Assembly (NCBI GenBank): GCA_012934845.2
Contig: WNNJ02003776.1
Location: forward strand, 682,001 to 746,000
Source: Pomphorhynchus laevis
Taxonomy: Eukaryota; Acanthocephala; Palaeacanthocephala; Echinorhynchida; Pomphorhynchidae
Length of the DNA stretch: 64,000 bases
Direction of reading: 5' to 3'
The notes beneath the pieces were generated by a model that saw nothing but the letters and a program-made list of their open reading frames with translations, searched no databases and had not been told where the DNA came from. Every line of letters begins with the position of its first letter. Positions within the stretch are counted from its first letter, which is position 1. A program made the position numbers and the translations under genes. Shown here piece by piece: positions 54,406-63,905 of this stretch.

Positions 54406-56275
54406 ACTTTATTGAGTATGATTAAAATGGATTTGATCGAGGCTGCAGGTGTTCTCCAATTAGCTGCATCTCAGAAATCTGGAATCGAATATGCTGTGCG
54501 ATCACTACGAGACGCCTATTTTACGAACAGTGATCAATGCCTGATAGCAGTCGACGCTTCTAATGCATTTAACACTATCAATCGAGCAACCGCACTCCAT
54601 AATATCAATTATACTAGTCCAGCGCTTACGGTAGCCTTGAAGAATGTTTATAAATAACCAACAATGCTCTATCTAGGTGGAGATACAATAGTCACGATGG
54701 AGGGATTTACTCAGGGAGATCCCTTGATTATGCCTGCGTATGCTATGTCCACCCTGCCACTCATCGATTACATCCAGCGAAATGTTCCTTGAATTGTTCA
54801 AAGGTGTACGCCGATGACTAACTTTCTCGGCAGACGTAAAGGCATCTAAAAGGTCCGGGATATTCTCACAAACAAGGGTCCCCTTATGGATACCATGTGA
54901 ACGCCTCCAAAACAAAGATGCTATGTCTCACAAACGAATCGATATGCCTTCATCCCTGGTTGGAGTATCGAATTACACTACTGGGTTGATAACACTTGGA
55001 GTGCCCATTGGCACCAAAATATTCGTTTCTGAGTACACCACTGAAAAATGTATCGCATGTGTATCTGTCGTCGATCGACTAAAGAAGGTGACCCTAATTG
55101 ATCCACACGTTGCATTCACGGGGTTGCTTCATTCAGTGCAGTTCAGATGGACACATTACCTCCGGTTGATTGAGTGCATACCAGAAAGCTTGTTGGATCT
55201 GCACAATGCGATCTTTCAGTCACTCGTACCAGTCCTTACTAAATTTCCGCTCGACGCGAAGTGGATCACAATTATTTCTTCGCCGCTAAAGCTTGGATGA
55301 CTTGATATATTTGATCCCTGCTTTAACAATCAAGTTGAGTTCCAGGGATCTCTAGAAATGTGCAGAGCGTTTGATTGCGCTTACAGCGCTGAGCAACTTT
55401 ACGAACAGCAAAATTCGATCTCAGCATGCCTATCTAATAAAAAAATCTTATTTAATGAGAGGCTTGCAGCGGATACCGAGTCCTTGGAGGCTGCAATTGC
55501 GAATTCCATATCGCATGATGCAACTGACAAAGCGTCCTCTTGGCTCAGCTCACTGCCACTTAAGACGGAGAGGTTTTACCTCAGTCCTTTGGAATTCATC
55601 GATGCTCTACGCTGCCGATATGGATGGTCAACCCTGACCGAAGTACGACAGTGCGTCTGTGGAGAGCTAAAGAGTGTTGGTCATGCACCCTAATGCCCCA
55701 GAGGAGGCTTACCGACAATCAGACATAGCATAATCAGGGACATAATTGCCCAAGAATTAACAGAAGTATGTCATGGTGTGGGAGTCGAGCCTCGTCTTTC
55801 TCAAATCCCTGAGTCCATGTCCTTTCAATCTTCTTGCACCACAAGAGATGTACAAGCAAGACTAGATATTGTATGTTCTGGGTTGAATGCGGAACGATAT
55901 GAGCGGACGTTCTGTGACGTGACGATTTTTTCAACGCTTGCTCAATCTTACGCAAATCGAAATGCCCGTTCCGCCTTCAAGTTCAACGAAAAACGCAAGA
56001 TATCAAAATACGGGGAGTGAATTGAACTGGTAGAGCATGGTAGTTTTCTGCCCTTTTTTCTACATCAGCGGGCATGGGTGCAAGTACAGTATCACTGTTG
56101 CGGTCAATCATTCGCAAGAAAACTGAGGTACATCCACAGTATTACGCGGAGAATCTTATTCGCTTAAAGCGACGCCTTGCCTTCTCAATCATGCGTTCAT
56201 GCTCGGCCTCGCTCCGGGCTCCCAGATCTAGCCGTTCCCTTCCGACAAAACAATTTACGGAAGCATGACATTTAA
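54406..56275 (+). pseudogene. E-family RT element copy 3: palm to endonuclease-like C-terminus
   Basis: Continues E after the LINE B insert: GVLQLAASQKSGIEYAVRSL, CLIAVDASNAFNTINRATAL (motif A), GFTQGDPLIMPAYAMSTLPL (motif B, 54705), VYADD (motif C, ~54808, other frame). Then GVPIGTKIFVSEYTTEK, HVAFTGLLHSVQFRWTHYLR, SSWLSSLPLKTERFYLSPLE. The C-terminal part has a CCHC-like set (RQCVCGELKSVGHAP-stop-CPRGG, 55640-55705) followed by PTIRHSIIRDIIAQELTEV. Then ARLDIVCSGL...ERTFCDVTIF and EKRKISKYGE (55855-56010), endonuclease-like, and IRLKRRLAFSIMRSCSASLR. A few stops and shifts separate the parts. The fullest copy in the window. Confidence 0.8.
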
Positions 56276-56319
56276 ACTTTTCGATTTTGTAATAATAAAT
56301 TTTCTTTCTCAAAAAAATA

Positions 56320-56499
56320 AATAAATCAAATCAGCCAACTTAGCCTACGTATTTTAAAAATCACAATAATAATGCTAAATCAAAATTTAATGATAAAAAA
56401 TAATAAATAATTATAAATCACAAATAATTTTTATGTAGGATTTTATATAATTTATATCTATATTTATAATTTTATTAATAATTTAATAAAATAATATTT
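56320..56499 (-). repeat. Family G terminus flanking E copy 4
   Basis: The inverse of ACGTAGGCTAAGTTGGCTGA at ~56335, then A/T sequence like that behind other G termini. It continues on the far side of E copy 4 at 57475. Confidence 0.5.
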
Positions 56500-57470
56500 A
56501 TAATTATATATAAGCCATATAATTAGCATCGCAAGAGCATCTCTGAATTCATGTGGACACAAATGACTGAATTCAGCTTTTACTGGAACTGCACTGATCC
56601 AAGAGGAAGCACCCTGTCCCAGTGCAAATTCCAGGGCTTGATGCATTGAGGCGGGTAAGATTGATCGAATGTATGCCAAACGCTCATCCACAACTTTTTG
56701 TCGTTCTCGATTCAACTCTTTTGTCAAGTTATTCTGAGCATCCCTGAGAAGATCACCTTGTAGCCCACTATCAAATGTTTTACAAAATTTTTTCGAGCTT
56801 TCGAACTCGGTCAAAGCTGCGCTTACTGGATCAACAATGCCCATTCCACCCTTTGAAATTGGTGACGAAATTAACGCGTGCGTAACTGAGTTTAGATCTT
56901 GATCGAAAAGTGAGGGAGCCAAACCACTGAATATAGTATCCCGTAAGGACAAATACAGATCCGTTTCACTTGGTGTCGATCTCATAAAGTGTGTCCATTT
57001 CCATTGTATTGACTTATTGAATCCTGAGAAAGCAGCATGGGGATCAAATCGTGATACAGTAGATATACGAGAAACAAGCTCAGTCCACTTTAATATTTTA
57101 ATTTTTGTAATTTCCTTTACAAATTCGCCTGAGCCAATTGGCGCACCAAGCACCTCGATGCCATCGAACCGTGTCTCAATGTCTGTGGGAAGTGGATACA
57201 CCCCTTCGGATTGCGGATGAAGGAGCATCTTGGTTTTGCTAGGGTTCACATTATATCCGAATTTTGGTCCTTGGATTTGGAGAAGTTGCCATACACGCAA
57301 CAGATCCTCAGGCAAACCTACAAAATTCGCATCGTCAGCAAACCAACGCTGAACAATGTTTGGCACGACTTGCTTGATCATACTTATCAATGGTAAGGAT
57401 GCCATTGCGAAGGCAGCCATGGCTAAGGGATCTCCCTGGGTTACTCCCTCGCCCGATGCTAAAGATCCAA
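56500..57470 (-). pseudogene. E-family RT element copy 4, palm and thumb
   Basis: Minus strand. GEGVTQGDPLAMAAFAMASL (motif B, ~57450-57400), NIVQRWFADDANFVGLPEDL (motif C as FADD), GPKFGYNVNPSKTKMLLHP, FDGIEVLGAPIGSGEFVKE, FNKSIQWKWTHFMRSTPSE, SPISKGGMGIVDPVSAAL and LGQGASSWISAVPVKAEF, HEFRDALA. The frame from 57420 to ~56530 is uninterrupted (~295 codons), the best preserved E segment. Both sides end in A/T family G sequence, so the fragment seems to sit inside a G 3' region. Confidence 0.8.
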
Positions 57471-58200
57471 TTATTTAATTATTAATTATTATAATTATTT
57501 ATAACCATATTTATAATTTTATTAATTTACATTTAAAATTGAAATTTGAAATAAAAGTCAATTTTAATGAATTGAGTAACAGATAGCAGACCACGTATCA
57601 TAATAAGGATTAGAAGTCATCAGGAAGAATTGCAATCAAATAAGGTTTTGGCTTCCATTCCTCGACCCAACATAGCAGCAGGGCCAAATACATGTTAATG
57701 ATGTATTTCCTTTGGTGAAATTCTATCATGAGTATAATATTTTAATACACAGTAAATTATTTATTATCCAAAACCAAAGAAACATATGTTTTTTAAAATA
57801 CTGCAAATAATACTTTTTAAATACTGTGAATTAAAAAATATATTTCAAATACTGCAAATTTACACTTATACGTTTTTCAAAAGACACCATAAAATGAATT
57901 CTATGGAGCCTTTTGAAATAAAATACATTTCATCTAAACAGAGAATTCATTAAAATTGTAGTTCATTAAAATTTACGTTCATTAAGCCAATATTCTATTA
58001 TCTTAGAAAACTTGCAAAATCAGATCAGATAACGAGTCTACGTATTTTATACGATATATAAACAAAAATAAAGATAAATAATAAATAATTATATAAGATT
58101 TTATACAAAAAGTCAATTTATATGAATTGACTAACATATAACAGATGATGTATCAGAATAAGGTCCTTATTTATGTACCATCCCTTTACACTGGAAATCC
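57471..58200 (-). repeat. Family G 3' regions
   Basis: 57480-57760 has ATTGAGTAACAGATAGCAGA, ATAATAAGGATTAGAAGTCA and CCAACATAGCAGCAGG in order, the G block interrupted by E copy 4. 57760-58015 is AT-rich with no feature. A second terminus (GATCAGATAACGAGTCTACG) starts at 58022 and runs to TATCAGAATAAGG at ~58160. Confidence 0.6.
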
Positions 58201-58831
58201 GCAATCGTTCGACCGCTCCTAATAATAATACAATAATTTATTTAAAGTGGCAAATGCGTGCTAAATGCACGCTTACATGACCACTAACAAACAAGAAAAG
58301 AACAGCAAAAGTCACAGATAATTAGTTAATTTTTGAAATGGAATTGGATTTGGCGTTTGAAGTACGGCATAGATGTTGATTGGCGGATATGAATAGGCAG
58401 TTGATTCCACAAGAGAGGAGCAGCCACAACGAAGAAGCGGAAGCCAAAAGAGGTAGAGTAGATTGGGACATGTAAAAGAAGGGAATTACGGGAACGCAGA
58501 GCACAATACACAGTACGAGAATTATCGAGAAAAGGAAGTTTGAGAAAAGAAGGGGTATGAGAAGTTATAAGGCGAAAAGCAATGATAAGAAGACGAATTT
58601 GAACACGACAATAAATGGTAGGCCAATCAAGAGAAACAAGATAGTGGGATGTATGATCAAAACGACGGAGACGGAGGAGAATTCAGACAGCTGCGTTGAC
58701 GATGCGTTGTAAAGGAAGAAGAGTGCATTTAGGTGAGTTGGAAAATAGACTAAGACAGTAATCAAGTCTTGAGAAAAGAAGAGAAGATATGAGAGTCATA
58801 CAAGAAGGGAAATCGATCAATCTACGAACTT
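58201..58831 (-). pseudogene. LINE A copy 4, 3' part
   Basis: Minus strand C-terminal part with the 3' hairpin at 58247-58284. It runs from WNQLPIHIRQ-type sequence (58420) back through the thumb to CTACGAACTT at 58831, where LINE B is inserted; A resumes at 60933. Frame breaks are present (58560-58770). Confidence 0.8.
58247..58284 (-). promoter_or_regulatory. LINE A 3' hairpin
   Basis: Element sense GTGGTCATGTAAGCGTGCAT then TTAGCACGCATTTGCCAC. The inner stem GCGTGC/GCACGC is perfect; the outer is GTGG/CCAC. Confidence 0.7.
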
Positions 58832-60932
58832 AAAAAAAAGATTTATTTAACGTGGCAAATGCGTGCCAGCGCACGCTTACATGACCACAACAAAAACAAA
58901 ACTGTGAATCAGGCGTCAAGAAAGTGTGAACGGAGGAGGTGTTTGAATGTGATAAAAGAGGGAGCGCGGCGGACGTCGAGAGGGAGTTGATTCCAGGCGA
59001 GTGAGGCGGCGACGAGGAAGGATCGAAGACCGTAGTTGTTGGAGTAATTAGGAACGTGGAGTAAGAGGGTATGACAGGAACGAAGCGATAGCGAGGTGGG
59101 GCGAGTATCGTCTAAGAAAGGAAGGTTGATGAACGATGGGGAGCCGACAGCGATGAGACGAAAAGTAATGAGAAGAAGGCAGAGTTTGATGCGGATGTGG
59201 ATGGTGGGCCAGGAGAGTTGGGCAAAATATGTGGATGTGTGGTCGAAGCGACGGAGACGAAAGAGCACTCGAACGGCGGTGTTGATTATTCGTTGTAGGG
59301 GTAGGATGATGGATTTTGGAGAATTGGCGAAAAGGCTAAGGCAGTAATCGATTTTAGGGAAAAGAAGCGATGAAAGAAGATACATACAAGAACGGAAGTC
59401 GATAAGGGGGCGGATACGGCGGATGTCACGAAGAATTAAGTTAGACGAGCGGACCTTGTCACGGACGAAGGGTTTAAGGGAAAGGTGATCATCGAAATGG
59501 AAGCCTAAGAAAGTGAGATTGTGGACTACAGGGATGATCGATGAGGCAAAAGATACAATGGGAGGAGATATGCTTGGTTTACGGGGAAGGATCCACATTA
59601 TTTTGGACTTTTCGGCGTTTAGAACGAGATGGAGATTGGAGAGACGCTTGTAGATAGAAGAGAGACAGTTGGAGGCAGAAATGGCGATATCGTGTATGCG
59701 ATGTGCGGGTGCATGAGCATAGATTAGAATGTCATCGGTGTATTGCATGACGTTAAAGGAGTAAGGTTTGATAAATGGAGAGAGATCGCCAAGCAAAGAA
59801 GAGAAAAGCATGGGACCTAGGACTGAACCTTGTGGAACCCCGCAAAAAATAGGGATGGGAGGGGAGGATGATGAATTAGAACAGACGCGAAAGGAACGGT
59901 CGGATAGATATGAGGCGAACCAAGCTACGGAGGAGGAAGAAAAGCCGTAATCATAACGAAGGCGAGAAAGGAGGACGGAGTGGTCGACAATGTCGAATGC
60001 GGAGGAGAGGTCCAGGGAGATGAGAACACTATATAGAGCCTTGTCTCGAGAAATGAGTAAGTCGTTGTACACTTTTATGCATGCGATTTCTGTCGAGTGA
60101 TTAGAGCGGAAAGCGGATTGGAAAGGAGGGTACAGATTGGATGAGGAGAGATAAGCGTTGATTTGTATTAAGATGAGGCGTTCTAAGAGCTTAGAAAGAG
60201 TAGGGAGTAGTGAAATGGGGCGATAGCTAGAAGGAAGGGAGGGGTCGAGCGATTGTTTCTTAAGGAGGGGACGAACGATTGCGGATTTCCAGTGTGAAGG
60301 GAAGATACGACTGCGGATGGACGAGTTAAACAAGGTTGTGAGAAATGGGGATATCGATGAGCATATAGATTTTAATATGTGGGTAGGCAGGGGATCGGCA
60401 GGTGAGGTTTTGTTGGGCAAGGACATGATGACAGATGATACTTCTGTAGGTGATACAGGGAGAAGATGAAAGAGTTCGGGAAGGATGAGAGTAGACTGGG
60501 CAGAGTGGAATAGGATGGAGAACGGGGTGTGAGAGAGCAGCGTGGATACTTTAGTCTGGAGAAATGACGAATAATCATTAGCATTGATGTTGCAAGGCGT
60601 AGAGGAACGAGCCAGGATTGAGTTAAAAGTATGCCAGAGAGTCTTAGAGTTGAATGAAGTGATTATTTTATGCTGCCAGAAGGAGTTGCATTTGGTACGT
60701 AGTATGTTGAGATGATACCGGCGAAGAGCAAGATAGGAATCACGGAAAGACGGAGTGATCGAGCGGAAATCGCGTCTGAGAGAGCGGTGATAGACTCGAA
60801 AAGCATGGCGGAGTCGACGCTTTGAGAGTAGGCATTGGATGTCAAACCATGGGGCACGGTGCAAGCGACGGTGTGGGTGAGACTTGAAGGGCAAGAGAAT
60901 ATCGAGAGTGGATGTGAGTTCAGAGTCGAAAA
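58832..60932 (-). mobile_element. LINE B copy nested in LINE A
   Basis: A 5'-truncated B element (2.1 kb), same orientation as its host A copy, with the 3' hairpin at 58852-58888 and an A-run tail at 58832. The flanks carry GAACTT at 58826-58831 and 60933-60938, a 6-bp target duplication (partly shared with B's own end). The uninterrupted A copy at 63.7 kb reads CTACGAACTTGACGGAGG across this point. It starts in the pre-RT region (LFDSELTSTLDILLPF). Confidence 0.85.
58852..58888 (-). promoter_or_regulatory. LINE B 3' hairpin
   Basis: Same as 6497-6532: inner GCGTGC/GCACGC, outer GTGG/CCAC. Another B copy of it is at 53562-53598. Confidence 0.7.
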
Positions 60933-61593
60933 GAACTTGGCGGAGATTGCGGAGTATCAAGGTAGATGAGAGTACTTTATCACTAACGAAAGGTTTAAGT
61001 GAAAGTCGGTTGTCGAAATGAAAGCCTAGGAAAACAAGATTATCAACGATAGGAAGAATTGTAGAATTTAGTGATACGGAAGGAGGTTCTACGCCGAAGC
61101 TTCGAGGTAGGATCCACATAATTTTAGATTTATCAGGATTCAGAGAAAGGCGAAGGGAAGAAAGATGATTGGAAATTGAGACAAGACAGCTGGAAACAGA
61201 AACACTAAGATCATGAATCTTAGTGTTCATGATCACATGAATCTTAGTGTTCATGATCACAGGCGAAGGGGTATGAATACGATAAGCAGGTGCGTGAGCA
61301 TAGATGAGAATGTCATCAGCATATTGCATAACATGGAAGTTAAATTTATGAGAAATCGAAGACAAGTCACCGAGAAGAAGAGAGAAAAGCATAGGGCCTA
61401 ATACGGAGCCTTGTGGAACACCGGACGGAATGGACGAAGGATTGGAGAGAAAAGTTAAAATAGACGCGAAATGTATGGTTCGATAGATATGAAGAAAACC
61501 ATGATACAGTGGGTAAAGAGAAGCCATAATCATGACGAAGGCGATGTAGAAGAATCGAGTGATCGACGATGTCAAAAGCAGACGATAGATCAA
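58909..61593 (-). CDS. Fused LINE A-LINE B open frame (894 codons)
   Basis: One uninterrupted minus-strand frame made by the B insertion. Residues ~50-219 are LINE A RT (SGVPQGSVLGPMLF, MQYADDILIYAHA at ~90, FLGFHFDNRLSLKPFV). Residues ~220-894 are LINE B from the pre-RT region to the C-terminus: SYRPISLLPTLSKLLERL, SLDLSSAFDIVDHSVLL (motif A), CGVPQGSVLGPMLF, MQYTDDILIYAHA, WNQLPLDVR. The B motif C is YTDD where other copies have YADD. The first ~49 residues are an out-of-frame reading of A, since a frameshift near 61450 precedes motif B. The reading frame is real, but there is no reason to think the fusion is a functional protein; the B half is nearly intact RT without endonuclease. Confidence 0.8.
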   Translation of the reverse strand: MIYRLLLTSSITRFFYIAFVMIMASLYPLYHGFLHIYRTIHFASILTFLSNPSSIPSGVPQGSVLGPMLFSLLLGDLSSISHKFNFHVMQYADDILIYAHAPAYRIHTPSPVIMNTKIHVIMNTKIHDLSVSVSSCLVSISNHLSSLRLSLNPDKSKIMWILPRSFGVEPPSVSLNSTILPIVDNLVFLGFHFDNRLSLKPFVSDKVLSSTLILRNLRQVLFDSELTSTLDILLPFKSHPHRRLHRAPWFDIQCLLSKRRLRHAFRVYHRSLRRDFRSITPSFRDSYLALRRYHLNILRTKCNSFWQHKIITSFNSKTLWHTFNSILARSSTPCNINANDYSSFLQTKVSTLLSHTPFSILFHSAQSTLILPELFHLLPVSPTEVSSVIMSLPNKTSPADPLPTHILKSICSSISPFLTTLFNSSIRSRIFPSHWKSAIVRPLLKKQSLDPSLPSSYRPISLLPTLSKLLERLILIQINAYLSSSNLYPPFQSAFRSNHSTEIACIKVYNDLLISRDKALYSVLISLDLSSAFDIVDHSVLLSRLRYDYGFSSSSVAWFASYLSDRSFRVCSNSSSSPPIPIFCGVPQGSVLGPMLFSSLLGDLSPFIKPYSFNVMQYTDDILIYAHAPAHRIHDIAISASNCLSSIYKRLSNLHLVLNAEKSKIMWILPRKPSISPPIVSFASSIIPVVHNLTFLGFHFDDHLSLKPFVRDKVRSSNLILRDIRRIRPLIDFRSCMYLLSSLLFPKIDYCLSLFANSPKSIILPLQRIINTAVRVLFRLRRFDHTSTYFAQLSWPTIHIRIKLCLLLITFRLIAVGSPSFINLPFLDDTRPTSLSLRSCHTLLLHVPNYSNNYGLRSFLVAASLAWNQLPLDVRRAPSFITFKHLLRSHFLDA
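61200..61272. repeat. Foldback insertion in LINE A
   Basis: Relative to the other A copies, ~60 bp is added between GATCATGA and ATACGATAAGC. It consists of inverted and direct copies of AACACTAAGATCATGA (ATCTTAGTGTTCATGATCAC twice). This suggests template switching during copying. Confidence 0.7.
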
Positions 61594-62114
61594 GAGAAAC
61601 TATGACACTACATAATTTATGATGGCGCGATATGAGTAGTCATTATAAACTTTAAGACAGGCAATTTCAGTAGAGTGATTAGAACGAAAAGCGGCTTGGA
61701 AGGGAGGAAACAAGTTAGAGGAAAATAGATATGTATTAACTTGCTTGAGAACGAGACGCTCAAGGAGTTTAGAGAGGGTTGGGAGAAGTGAGATTGGACG
61801 GTACGAAGATGGTAGTGAGGAGTCGAGAGATTGCTTTTTGATGAGGACGAACAGTGGCACATTTCTAGACGGAAGGAAATGTACAGCTACGGATGGACGA
61901 GTTGAACAATGTGGTTAGAAAGGGTGATATAGAGGAGCAGATATTTTTAAGCAAGTGAGTGGGAATTGGGTCAGAAGGAGAGGGTTTATTAGGTAATGAC
62001 AGCATAACCGAAGAAACTTCATCAGACGAAACGGGAAGAAGGTGGAATAGTTCTGGGAGGGAAGTATTTAAAGAGAAGAGTGGGTACAAGGGAACTACGG
62101 GTTGTAGGGAAAGT

Positions 62115-63125
62115 AAATTAGATAGCTTAGTTTGTAGATAAGAAGAAAATTCATCAGGATTTATATTACAAGTAGATGATCGTGAAAGAATTGAGTTTAA
62201 GATTTTCCAATGAGATTTAGAGTTGGACAATGACTCGAGTTGATTTCACCAAAAGATAGTACGTTTAGTACGTATAATAAGATGTGAACGGCGTGGAGAA
62301 AAGTAGGAATCACGGATATTTGGAGGGAGTGAGTTGGGAGAACGTTTAAGAAAGCGATTATACACACGAAAAGAGTGACGGAGTCGACGCTTAGAAAGAC
62401 TACAGTCAGAATTGAACCAGGGAGCATGGCGCAAGCGCTGAGAGCGTCGGAGTCGACTAGGCAGAAGTTTATTGATGATAGACATAAGTTCAGAATCAAA
62501 CAGAATGCAGAGATCATCGGGAGAGAGATAGTTAAGAGGAAGTGAAAAGAGTGAAGAATTGATTAAGGCTGTGGAGAGAATAGGGATACCGAGAGAGATA
62601 TCCTTATTGTAGTTAGTAAATTAGATAGTAGTAAATTTATTGTAGTAAATTAGATAGCTTAGTTTGTAGATAAGAAGAAAATTCATCAGCATTTATATTA
62701 CAAGAAGTAGATGATCGTGAAAGAATTGAGTTTAAGATTTTCCAATGAGATTTAGAGTTGGACGATGACTCGAGTTGATTTCGCCAAAAGATATTACGTT
62801 TAGTACGTATAAGAATAAGATGTGAACGGCGTAGAGAAAAGTAGGAATCACGGAGATTTGGAGGGAGTGAGTTGGGAGAACGTTTAAGAAAGCGATTATA
62901 CACACGAAAAGAGTGACGGAGTCGACGCTTAGAAAGACTACAGTCAGAATTGAACCAGGGAGCATGGCGCAAGCGCTGAGAGCGTCGGAGTCGACTAGGC
63001 AGAAGTTTATTGATGATAGACATAAGTTCAGAATCAAACAGAATGCAGAGATCATCGGGAGAGAGATAGTTAAGAGGAAGTGAAAAGAGTGAAGAATTGA
63101 GTAAGGCTGTGCAGAGAATAGGGAC
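62115..63125 (-). repeat. ~470 bp tandem duplication in LINE A
   Basis: AAATTAGATAGCTTAG and everything up to GAGAATAGGGA occurs at 62115-62585 and again at 62647-63125 (offset 532). A ~60 bp filler of TAGTAAATT words lies between. The copies differ by a few bases (for example a 3-nt gap at ~62170). Confidence 0.75.
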
Positions 63126-63905
63126 GGATGTAATAATAATACAAATTTATTTAATGTGGCAAATGCGTACAAGCTGTACGCTTACAAGTCCACAAACAAA
63201 AATGAGAAAGTCAAGCAGATAAATTGTTAAAATAGGATCGGATTTGTCGTTTGAAGCACTGCAGGGAAGTTGATTGGCGTATATGAATGGGCAGATGATT
63301 CCATCGATAGAGGAGCAGCCATCATGAAGGAGCGGAGTCCAAAGGAGGTAGAGTAGTTTGGGACATGTAAAAGAAGGGAATTACAGGAACGCAAGGAACA
63401 GTAAACAGGACGAGAATTATCAAGAAAAGGAAGGTTGAGAAATGAAGGGGTATGAAAGAGTTACAAGGCGGAAAGCAACGATAAGAAGACGAATTTGAAC
63501 ACGACAATAAATTGTAGGCAAATCGAGAGAAGCAAGATGGTAGGATGTATGATCAAAACGACGAAGACGGAGGAGAATTCGGACAGCTGTGTTGACGATG
63601 CGTTGTAGGGGAAGAAGAGTGGATTTAGGTGAGTTGGAAAATAGACAAAGACAATAATCGAGTCTAGAAAAAAGCAGAGATTATATGAGAGTCATACAAG
63701 AAGGGAAATCGATCAATCTACGAACTTGACGGAGGTTGCGGAGTATCAAGGTAGATGAGCGTACTTTATCTCTAACGAAAGGTTTAAGTGAAAGTCGGTT
63801 GTCAAAATGGAAGCCTAGGAAAACGAGATTATCAACGATAGGAAGAATTGTAGAATTCAATGATACGGAGGGAGGTTCGAAGCCGAGGCGTCGAGGTAGG
63901 ATCCA
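63126..63905 (-). pseudogene. LINE A copy 5, head-to-tail with copy 4
   Basis: Minus strand. An ATT-type tail and the 3' hairpin (63156-63193, inner GCGTAC/GTACGC) start immediately at the 5' end of copy 4. C-terminal RT follows (WNHLPIHIRQ-type, FLGFHFDNRLSLKPFV, 63941-63681 open). It breaks at about 63905 (AGGATCCAAATG), before the active site, where a piece of B sequence begins. Confidence 0.8.

Larger units (their letters stand above)
60933..63125 (-). pseudogene. LINE A copy 4, 5' part
   Basis: Continuation of A upstream of the B insert: thumb and YADD core (to 61400), a shifted frame with SYRPISLLPTLSKLLERL and FQAAFRSNHSTEIACLK (61860-61600), then the pre-RT region (62230-61865). The left part is duplicated: sequence from 62115-62585 returns at 62647-63125. 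No endonuclease core remains. Motif A lies in the alternative frame (shift ~61590). The 5' end is at ~63125, where another A copy's 3' tail begins. Confidence 0.8.
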
